From NCBI GenBank assembly GCA_903864485.1, contig CAIPGD010000008.1:1-5077 (forward strand): DNA of 5,077 nucleotides, in the 5' to 3' direction. How positions within the stretch are numbered: position 1 is the stretch's first letter; every line of letters starts with the position of its first letter. The position numbers and the translations under genes are program-made. Origin of the DNA: an uncultured bacterium (GTDB lineage Bacteria > Pseudomonadota > Gammaproteobacteria > Burkholderiales > Burkholderiaceae_E). This document shows, piece by piece, positions 1-5,077 of the stretch. Below the pieces are notes generated by a model. It did no database searches. It worked only from the letters and a program-made list of their open reading frames with translations, and had not been told where the DNA came from.

Positions 1-2516
1 GGGTGGAGTCTTTGGCGGTGACTTCTCTTGCTGCGATGGCCAGCTATGTGAGCGCGAGCGCTTGGGCGCAAGTTGCGACCCAGTTACCCGTGGTGACTGT
101 CGTCGGCACCCTGCCCATCCCGAGTATTTCTCAGCCCCTGGGGGAAATACCTTCGGCCGTTCAAAGCGCCAATAGCGCTGATTTAGCCAAAAGCCAGGCC
201 CTCGATTTATCGAGCTTTATGAACCAGCGCCTGGGCGGCGTGTATGTGAACGAGGTCCAAGGGAACCCCTACCAAGTGGATGTGAACTACCGTGGGTTCA
301 CCGCCTCGCCGTTGCTGGGGACACCTCAGGGCCTGTCGGTGTATGTGGACGGCGTGCGGATGAATCAGCCGTTTGGTGACGTGGTCAGTTGGGATTTGAT
401 TCCCCGCTCGGCCATCCACACCCTGACTCTGATGCCTGGCTCGAACCCTTTATTTGGGTTAAACACCTTGGGTGGCGCAATTGCCGTTCAAACCAAGTCG
501 GGTCTGACGACCCCAGGCAGCGCATTGCAAGCCACCCTCGGCTCCAACCAGCGTCGTTCAGTGGAGATGGAGCACGGCGGACGTAACGACAAGGGCTTGC
601 ATTGGTTTGTCACTGGCAATGTGTTCAACGAGGACGGCTGGCGCGACGCATCGCCGTCGCGTGTTCGTCAGGCGTTTGGCAAGCTCGGCTGGAGAAACAG
701 CGCCACCGATTTGGACTTGACCGTGAGCCACGCCAGCAACGCACTCATAGGCAACGGCTTACAAGAAGAGCGCATGCTCGCAAGCGACTACCGCAGCGTT
801 TACACCAAGCCAGACGAAACGCGCAATCGTTCTACTTTGTTGAATTTCACGGGCAAGCACGCGATCAATGACAATATGCTCTTGGGGGGCAATGCTTACT
901 ACCGAACCATTCGCACACGGACCTTGAATGGCGATGTCAATGAGGGTTCGTTAGATCAATCTGTGTATCAGCTGAGTGCGGCCGACCGCACGGCGTTGCA
1001 GGCCGCTGGATTAACGGGTTATCCCACTCAAACATCCGGTTTGAACCAAACCAATATGCCGTTTCCAATGTGGCGTTGTATCGCACAGGCGCTGCAAAAC
1101 GATGAGCCGGGTGAGAAGTGCACCGGGTTGCTGAACCGAACCTCGACAGACCAAAGCAATGGGGGCTTTTCGGGGCAACTGACCTTATTGAACCCGTTAA
1201 TGGGTCATCGCAACCAATTCACGAGCGGCCTGGCTTTCGACACCAGTCGTACAGCCTTTAATCAATCCAGCCAGTTGGGGTACGTCAATCCAGACCGTAG
1301 CATTAGCGGCATCAATGCCTTTGCAGACGGCCTCACGGGTGGCGATGTGGATGGAGCACCTTTTGACAACAGGGTTAACCTCAAAGGGCGAGCCACTACG
1401 TGGAGTATTTTTGCGACTGATACGATCTCCTTCGCTGACCGTTGGCACCTGACACTTTCGGGACGTTACAACCGGACCCATGTCAAGAACCAGGATCAGA
1501 TCACCCCAGGCGGTGGCGTAGGCTCACTGGACGGCGATTATGTCTATCAGCGCTTCAACCCCGCCGTGGGGTTGGCGTTCGCGATCAACCCAGCGCTGAG
1601 CACTTATGTGGGTTACAGCCAAAGTAGTCGCACCCCAACCTCGATTGAGTTGGGTTGTGCCGACCCAGCTTATCCCTGTAAGTTGCCCAATGCGATGGCG
1701 GGTGACCCACCACTCAAACAGGTGGTCACAAAGTCGTGGGAAGCGGGATTGCGTGGTTCCGTTTCGAAGGACACACGGTGGACCGCAGGGGTTTTTCGCG
1801 GACAAAGCGCCGACGATATTTTGTTCGTCGCGGCGCCCGACTCCACGTCTTATGGGTATTTCAGGAATTTTGATAAAACATTGCGACAGGGCATTGAGCT
1901 TGGCTTAAATGGCCAGCAACAGGCACTGAGCTACGGTGCCCATTACACGTGGTTACAAGCCACCTACCAAAGCCCGGCAACTCTCGGGGGTTCTTCTAAC
2001 AGTACGAGCGATGCAAGTGCTCCAGGTCTGGACGGCAATATCGCAATCAAGGCGGGTGACACGATCCCCCTGGCGCCTAAACAGATTTTGAAATTTCATG
2101 CGGATTACCAGTGGAATGAGGCTTGGCGGAGCGGTATCGGCGTGATCGCAATGGGCAGCATGGTTGCGCGGGGTAATGAAAACAACGAGCACCAGGCCAA
2201 TGGGCTGAATTATCTTGGCAGCGGTAAGACAGCGGGATATACCGTCGTTAATTTGAACACCAGCTTCAAGTCCAGCTCCCAAACGACGTGGACGATGAGC
2301 ATTGCGAACCTATTTGATCGCCAATATGCGACGGCCGCACAACTCGGGCCGACGGCGTTCAATGAAAATGGGACGGCGTTCGTGGCTCGACCTTACCCAT
2401 CTCAGGCCCGACCTGCACCCCTAACGGGCGCAGATTACCCTTTGCAACACAGCATGTTCGTTGCCCCGGGCGCCCCGCGTAGTGTGTGGCTAAGCCTGCG
2501 CCACACGTTCAACTGA
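1..2516 (+). CDS. TonB-dependent outer-membrane receptor, 5' end outside window
   Basis: A TonB-dependent receptor that would carry a ligand across the outer membrane using TonB-ExbB-ExbD energy; the ligand is not evident. Numbering from the GTG at base 3, the visible protein has 837 residues. It opens inside a signal peptide: a hydrophobic Ala-rich stretch ends in AWA before Q23, a good Sec cleavage site. The positively charged start of that signal is missing and bases 1-2 continue an open codon, so the true start is upstream. A TonB-box-like VVTVVGT lies at 30-36. The plug domain spans about 47-166, with YRGF, GLSVYVDGVRMNQPFGD and SWDLIP motifs and the closing GLNTLGGAIAV. The rest is a beta-barrel, including a TPTSIELGCADP segment and NLFDRQYAT near the end, finishing in a strand ending RHTFN. 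It contains four Cys (359, 373, 552, 559). At over 830 residues it is larger than typical BtuB (about 600), so vitamin B12 is not the obvious ligand. The family call is firm; the substrate is unknown. Confidence 0.95.
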   Translation, partial: VESLAVTSLAAMASYVSASAWAQVATQLPVVTVVGTLPIPSISQPLGEIPSAVQSANSADLAKSQALDLSSFMNQRLGGVYVNEVQGNPYQVDVNYRGFTASPLLGTPQGLSVYVDGVRMNQPFGDVVSWDLIPRSAIHTLTLMPGSNPLFGLNTLGGAIAVQTKSGLTTPGSALQATLGSNQRRSVEMEHGGRNDKGLHWFVTGNVFNEDGWRDASPSRVRQAFGKLGWRNSATDLDLTVSHASNALIGNGLQEERMLASDYRSVYTKPDETRNRSTLLNFTGKHAINDNMLLGGNAYYRTIRTRTLNGDVNEGSLDQSVYQLSAADRTALQAAGLTGYPTQTSGLNQTNMPFPMWRCIAQALQNDEPGEKCTGLLNRTSTDQSNGGFSGQLTLLNPLMGHRNQFTSGLAFDTSRTAFNQSSQLGYVNPDRSISGINAFADGLTGGDVDGAPFDNRVNLKGRATTWSIFATDTISFADRWHLTLSGRYNRTHVKNQDQITPGGGVGSLDGDYVYQRFNPAVGLAFAINPALSTYVGYSQSSRTPTSIELGCADPAYPCKLPNAMAGDPPLKQVVTKSWEAGLRGSVSKDTRWTAGVFRGQSADDILFVAAPDSTSYGYFRNFDKTLRQGIELGLNGQQQALSYGAHYTWLQATYQSPATLGGSSNSTSDASAPGLDGNIAIKAGDTIPLAPKQILKFHADYQWNEAWRSGIGVIAMGSMVARGNENNEHQANGLNYLGSGKTAGYTVVNLNTSFKSSSQTTWTMSIANLFDRQYATAAQLGPTAFNENGTAFVARPYPSQARPAPLTGADYPLQHSMFVAPGAPRSVWLSLRHTFN

Positions 2517-2544
2517 TGAGGTTCGCTGGATTGTTGAGGGCCGT

Positions 2545-2937
2545 TCAGGCCAGCTTGATCAGCATCGTAAACAGATAGACTGAAAGCTCGATCCAGATCG
2601 CCACAAAGCAGGCGGCCGCGAGGAGGCTGCGCGGCCTGCTCAAAACGCAATCGGCTCTTTCGCGGGAACTGTCCAGGACGTGCTTGGGGATCAGGCGCAA
2701 GACCAGCAGCAATCCGAGGGGTACGATGATCAGATCATCTAGATACCCAATTACTGGAATGAAATCTGGGATCAAATCGATGGGGCTGAGCGCGTAGGCA
2801 GCAACAAGCCCCGCCAACAACCGGACGCCAAGGGGCGTTCGCGGGTCGCGCGCCGCAAAGTACACAGTGACCACATCCCGCTTGATGCTTTTTGCCCAGC
2901 TTTTGAGGCGACTCACTCGGGTGGCCTGGTCTGACAT
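2545..2937 (-). CDS. YkvA-family (DUF1232) small membrane protein
   Basis: A 130-residue member of the YkvA/DUF1232 family, whose biochemical role is not established. The family core lies at about residues 30-85 and shows the diagnostic block SPIDLIPDFIPVIGYLDD (51-68) inside a hydrophobic hairpin. A second hydrophobic segment at 104-128 looks like a C-terminal transmembrane helix. The N-terminus is basic (R7, R10, K12, K16, K19, R20) with no signal peptide, so inner-membrane association is likely. The chosen start is the ATG at 2937-2935, whose A is the last base of the upstream propeller gene's TGA (TGATG). A TTG directly before it (2940-2938) would add only one residue. No good ribosome binding site precedes the ATG, which fits translational coupling to the propeller gene. 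It converges with the receptor gene, 28 bases apart. The family is firm; function is unknown and any link to the propeller rests only on gene order. Confidence 0.9.
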   Translation of the reverse strand: MSDQATRVSRLKSWAKSIKRDVVTVYFAARDPRTPLGVRLLAGLVAAYALSPIDLIPDFIPVIGYLDDLIIVPLGLLLVLRLIPKHVLDSSRERADCVLSRPRSLLAAACFVAIWIELSVYLFTMLIKLA

Positions 2938-3914
2938 CAACGAACAACAACACCCCAGGGGAGTGTGCCCACACTAATGTCTCGAATGACCGACGCTTTG
3001 GCCGTATCAACGACCGAAACGGATTGGCTTCTGCCGTTGGCAACATACAGCTTGGCGCCATCTGGCGTGATCCCCATATTCCACGGCCGTTTTCCTACCG
3101 GTACGCGAGCGGTTACCCGCATCGCAGCGATGTCGACGAAGGCGATATCTGCGTCACCGCCATGGCTGATGAACGCGATATCCCCACGGGGGTGAACAAC
3201 CACACCATTGGCACGTGCTCCGGTTTTGAGTTTTCCACGGACCCGATTGGTGTCGACGTCAATAAAGTAAACCGTGTCCTCCAACTCGCACGCGACGATT
3301 GCTGTCTTACCGTCAGGAGTGAAACCAATTCCGCGCGGCCGTTGTCCGACATCGATCTGCCCCATCTGTCTGCGTGCGTCCACGTCGATCACATCGATCT
3401 TGTCGGACTCCTCGGCGGATACGAAAACTCGTTTGCCGTTGGGCGAGAACGCAGCGTGCTCGGGATTCCTGCCACGAACGGCGATCGATGTGATGAGGGT
3501 CTGTGAACGCGCGTCAATCAGCGAGACATCGTTCGATTCTTCATTCGCAATCGCGATCAGGTTGCCGTCTGCAGACGCATAGGCGGCTTCTGGTGATTTG
3601 CCTGTTGGCGTGGTCTTGATAATCTTCAGCGTCTTCGTCTCGATCGTGACCAGACGATTCCCAGCCTGATCACTCACATAGAGGAGATCTGCACCGGGAG
3701 AAAGGGCTATTCCCCGAGGCTTGCCCCCGGTCAAAACCTGCCCCACCACTTCATCTTTCTCGGTATTGATGACCGAAACCGACCCTGAGCCCTCATTGCT
3801 TACGTAGGCAAATGGCGCTGCTGCGGCGCCGGTGGCTGCGAAGGATATGAAACCGATCGTCTGGATGACATGGCGGACCATTCTGAAAACGAGAAGTTTT
3901 TGCGACATGGACAT
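2937..3914 (-). CDS. Secreted seven-bladed YVTN beta-propeller protein
   Basis: A 325-residue exported beta-propeller. The N-terminus has basic residues K6, R11 and R14, a hydrophobic stretch at about 16-33 and an Ala-rich end (GAAAAP) suiting signal peptidase cleavage near 32-34, so the mature protein should be periplasmic. From residue 35 to the end there are seven consecutive repeats of about 42 residues, each with the pattern [hydrophobic]-YVSN-x-D-V-x-VID-x-(V)-G-x-RP-x-G-[IV]-x-x-[ST]PDGK. Blade starts are near 35, 77, 119, 161, 203, 245 and 287. The last ends abruptly with LPWGVVVR, so the propeller is complete and carries no extra domain. It resembles the YVTN propellers annotated as PQQ-dependent catabolism-associated (TIGR03866-like), found near PQQ alcohol dehydrogenase systems. 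That assignment is from memory of the family, and no such enzyme is in the window. The ATG at 3914 is the first possible start: an in-frame TGA lies at 3932-3930. No catalytic residues are recognised; the role may be scaffold or ligand binding. Confidence 0.92.
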   Translation of the reverse strand: MSMSQKLLVFRMVRHVIQTIGFISFAATGAAAAPFAYVSNEGSGSVSVINTEKDEVVGQVLTGGKPRGIALSPGADLLYVSDQAGNRLVTIETKTLKIIKTTPTGKSPEAAYASADGNLIAIANEESNDVSLIDARSQTLITSIAVRGRNPEHAAFSPNGKRVFVSAEESDKIDVIDVDARRQMGQIDVGQRPRGIGFTPDGKTAIVACELEDTVYFIDVDTNRVRGKLKTGARANGVVVHPRGDIAFISHGGDADIAFVDIAAMRVTARVPVGKRPWNMGITPDGAKLYVANGRSQSVSVVDTAKASVIRDISVGTLPWGVVVR

Positions 3915-3970
3915 GGCGTTCTGCTCAGATCATTGAATAGCCAGTAGGATAACGGTCAGGAGGAAAGTCG
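3915..3970. promoter_or_regulatory. Divergent intergenic region between propeller and BtuF-like genes
   Basis: These 56 bases separate two divergent start codons, so at least part of both control regions should lie here or just inside the coding ends. A TAGGAT hexamer at 3945-3950 resembles a sigma-70 -10 box on the plus strand. It would place the transcript start almost on the ribosome binding site, and only a poor -35 match (TGCTCA, 3922-3927) sits upstream. No good promoter pair was found for the minus strand. I saw no cobalamin riboswitch; the region is far too short for one. This is placed by gene layout rather than by a convincing motif. Confidence 0.35.
3958..3963 (+). promoter_or_regulatory. 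Strong ribosome binding site fixing the TTG start at 3971
   Basis: A perfect AGGAGG is followed after 7 bases by TTG. In this reading frame a TAA lies at 3950-3952 and no ATG, GTG or TTG falls between it and 3971. The TTG is therefore the earliest possible start, and the ribosome binding site supports it. This rules out an N-terminal signal peptide on the downstream protein unless there is a sequencing error. Confidence 0.85.
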
Positions 3971-4801
3971 TTGTCAACATTGCATCCGGATTGGGGTCCC
4001 AAGCGAATCGTTTGCCTCACCGAGGAAACCACCGAGTGGTTGTATTTGCTTGGTGAAGAACATCGGATCGTCGGGATTTCGGGATATACCGTTCGTCCCC
4101 GGCGCGCCCGACTTGAAAAGCCAAAGGTCAGCGCTTTTTTGCGCGCGAAGATCGATCAGATCATTGCCCTGAAACCGGATTGCGTCCTCGGCTTCTCTGA
4201 TCTGCAGGCCGATATCGCCCGCGATCTGATTCAACGCGGCATCCAGGTGACGGTGTTCAATCAGCGCAGCGTCGAAGAGATTTTTTCGATGATGTTCCAG
4301 GTCGCCGCCATGGTGGGCGCGCACGAGCGTGGACAGGAGCTCATCGAGAAGATTCGCGCGGATCACCAGAAGTTTCGCGAGGCTGCCAGGCGCCTGAATC
4401 ACAAGCCCCGAATCTATTTTGAAGAATGGGACGATCCGCCGATCAGCGCGATCAGGTGGGTTTCCGAGCTCATCGAGCTTGCGGGCGGACAGGATTGTTT
4501 TCCGGAATTGGCGCTCGAGGCTCTGGGTAAGAACCGCATCATCGCGGATTCTCATCAGATCGTGCAACGCAACCCCGACATCATCATCGGCTCATGGTGC
4601 GGCAAGAAGTTCAGACCTGAGACCGTCATTAGCCGACCCGGTTGGGACCAGATCAATGCGGTTCGGACCGGTCAAGTGTTCGAGATCAAATCCCCAGACA
4701 TTCTTCAGCCGGGTCCGGCGGCACTGACGGATGGCCTAGCCCAGCTTCACCAGATCGTTGTCCGCTGGGCAGGTTTGCCGGAGGATCGATCCCAGAACTG
4801 A
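3971..4801 (+). CDS. BtuF-like class III substrate-binding protein without signal peptide (putative cobalamin-binding protein)
   Basis: A 276-residue protein of the periplasmic-binding-protein fold used by BtuF and iron-siderophore binders (PF01497/COG0614). Lobe 1 opens with KRIVCLTEETTEWLYLLG (11-28) and VGISGYTVRP (34-43). It continues with KIDQIIALKPDCVLGFSDLQ (60-79), the usual 'location of the ligand' strand-helix set. A long charged inter-lobe helix runs about 117-142. Lobe 2 has YFEEWDDPPISAIRWVSEL (149-167), NPDIIIGSWCGKKFRPE (201-217), the family hallmark GWDQINAVRTGQVFEI (224-239) and LQPGPAALTDGL (245-256). These blocks match proteins commonly annotated as cobalamin-binding, a name that rests on homology to BtuF rather than proof. 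Unlike BtuF there is no signal sequence or lipobox, so it should stay in the cytoplasm. No permease or ATPase gene adjoins it. It ends inside a 12-base tandem repeat and converges with the HAD gene, 26 bases apart. Fold is firm; ligand and role are uncertain. Confidence 0.9.
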   Translation: MSTLHPDWGPKRIVCLTEETTEWLYLLGEEHRIVGISGYTVRPRRARLEKPKVSAFLRAKIDQIIALKPDCVLGFSDLQADIARDLIQRGIQVTVFNQRSVEEIFSMMFQVAAMVGAHERGQELIEKIRADHQKFREAARRLNHKPRIYFEEWDDPPISAIRWVSELIELAGGQDCFPELALEALGKNRIIADSHQIVQRNPDIIIGSWCGKKFRPETVISRPGWDQINAVRTGQVFEIKSPDILQPGPAALTDGLAQLHQIVVRWAGLPEDRSQN

Positions 4802-4848
4802 TCCCAGAACTGATCCCAGAAACGATCTCAAACCTGATCGAGCTGATC
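4788..4848. repeat. 12-base GATC-headed tandem repeat across convergent gene ends
   Basis: GATC recurs exactly every 12 bases at 4788, 4800, 4812, 4824 and 4836, then once more at 4845. The first two units are identical (GATCCCAGAACT), the third differs in its last two bases (GATCCCAGAAAC), and the fourth and fifth are degraded (GATCTCAAACCT, GATCGAGCT). The array contains the TGA of the BtuF-like gene (4799-4801), with further in-frame TGAs at 4811 and 4835. It also contains the stop of the HAD gene (4830-4828) and that gene's last six codons. It looks like a local slippage duplication that grew outward from coding ends; no hairpin with a U-run was found that would make it a standard terminator. 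Confidence 0.85.
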
Positions 4849-5077
4849 CGCTAGATGATTAAAATCTCTGGCATGAAATGTATTGGCGGCCGAGGGAGAG
4901 ACGTCTTTGGGGTGTTGGGTCCCAAACTCAAAACGGCGTTCGACGTAAGCCGTTTGCAGTCCACAGGCGTGCGCTGCATCCAGATCGTCTTGGTGTGCCG
5001 CGACCAACATGACCTGGTTTGGCGCCAGATCGAAAGTCCTCGCAACGCCGAGATAGGTGTCTGGATCAGGCTTATAA
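4828..5077 (-). CDS. HAD-superfamily hydrolase, type II 2-haloacid dehalogenase group, C-terminal fragment
   Basis: The last 82 residues of a HAD protein entering from the right edge; its first visible whole codon is TAT at 5076-5074. The fragment starts with YKPDPDTYLGVA, whose Lys (5073-5071) is the HAD motif III lysine. It continues with the motif IV block VMLVAAHQDDLDAAHACGL and then TAYVERRFEFG, ending in LADQLDQV. In L-2-haloacid dehalogenases the equivalent of motif IV is SSNAWDA. Here the second Asp of HQDD (4986-4984) aligns with the catalytic Asp, while the Ser, Asn and Trp positions are Ala, His and Asp. Many proteins annotated as type II haloacid dehalogenase carry such an H-x-D-D-L form, so true dehalogenase activity is not assured. 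The nucleophile Asp in motif I is outside the window. An internal ATG at 5010 is only Met within motif IV, not a start. Its last codons lie in the tandem repeat shared with the convergent gene. Confidence 0.88.
   Translation of the reverse strand, partial: YKPDPDTYLGVARTFDLAPNQVMLVAAHQDDLDAAHACGLQTAYVERRFEFGTQHPKDVSPSAANTFHARDFNHLADQLDQV

Noticed and set aside
3..5. GTG at base 3 as the true start of the receptor
   Set aside because: Starting here would leave a signal peptide with no basic residues and no visible ribosome binding site. The preceding codon ends in GG and cannot be a stop, so the frame is open through the edge.
2539..2551. Possible terminator hairpin GGCC-GTTCA-GGCC between receptor and YkvA genes
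   Set aside because: The stem is only four pairs, has no T-run on either strand and overlaps the YkvA stop codon.
2725..2739. Inverted repeat GATGATC-A-GATCATC
   Set aside because: It falls within the YkvA codons for the conserved DDLII motif, so protein coding explains it; no regulatory role is supported.
3024..3506. A 160-codon open frame on the plus strand inside the propeller gene
   Set aside because: The opposite strand encodes seven regular propeller blades across this stretch; the plus-strand product has no repeat or domain and is a shadow.
3974..4567. A 197-codon open frame on the minus strand inside the BtuF-like gene
   Set aside because: It lies wholly antisense to a gene with strong family motifs and its own ribosome binding site. 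Its product shows no recognisable domain, and such shadows are common in GC-rich codon usage.
4851..5045. A 64-codon minus-strand frame overlapping the HAD fragment
   Set aside because: The neighbouring frame continues to the window edge and contains the HAD motifs KPDP and AAHQDDL, so this one is a shadow.

Overview
The window looks like a chromosomal piece of a Gram-negative proteobacterium. It has an outer-membrane TonB-dependent receptor with a Sec signal, a secreted beta-propeller and tightly packed genes of moderately high GC. A beta- or gammaproteobacterium is plausible, but there is no rRNA or other marker that would fix the taxon. I saw no tRNA, CRISPR array, insertion sequence or phage gene, and no gene-free stretch longer than about 60 bases.

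Layout: (1) Bases 1-2516, plus strand: a large TonB-dependent outer-membrane receptor whose first codons lie left of the window. (2) Bases 2545-3914, minus strand, convergent with the receptor: a two-gene unit. A secreted seven-bladed YVTN beta-propeller protein is read first and is joined by a one-base stop/start overlap (TGATG) to a small YkvA/DUF1232 membrane protein. (3) A 56-base divergent intergenic region at 3915-3970. (4) Bases 3971-4801, plus strand: a BtuF-like class III substrate-binding protein with a TTG start, a very strong ribosome binding site and no signal peptide, so it is predicted to be cytoplasmic. (5) Bases 4788-4848: a 12-base GATC-headed tandem repeat covering the convergent 3' ends of genes 4 and 6. 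(6) Bases 4828-5077, minus strand: the C-terminal 82 residues of a HAD-superfamily protein of the type II 2-haloacid dehalogenase group, cut by the right edge.

How the genes may work together: the receptor would take a scarce ligand across the outer membrane using TonB energy, and the propeller would act in the periplasm. The propeller resembles the YVTN propellers found near PQQ-dependent alcohol oxidation and lanthanide-uptake genes, so a metal or redox-cofactor link is possible. The window holds no dehydrogenase, ABC permease or ATPase to support it. The BtuF-like protein is an orphan here and cannot serve a classical periplasmic ABC importer as encoded. I found no clearly new multi-gene system. 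The points most worth a second look are the signal-less binding protein, the tandem repeat at the convergent gene ends, the GATC density that differs between the two halves of the window, and the changed active-site motif of the HAD fragment.
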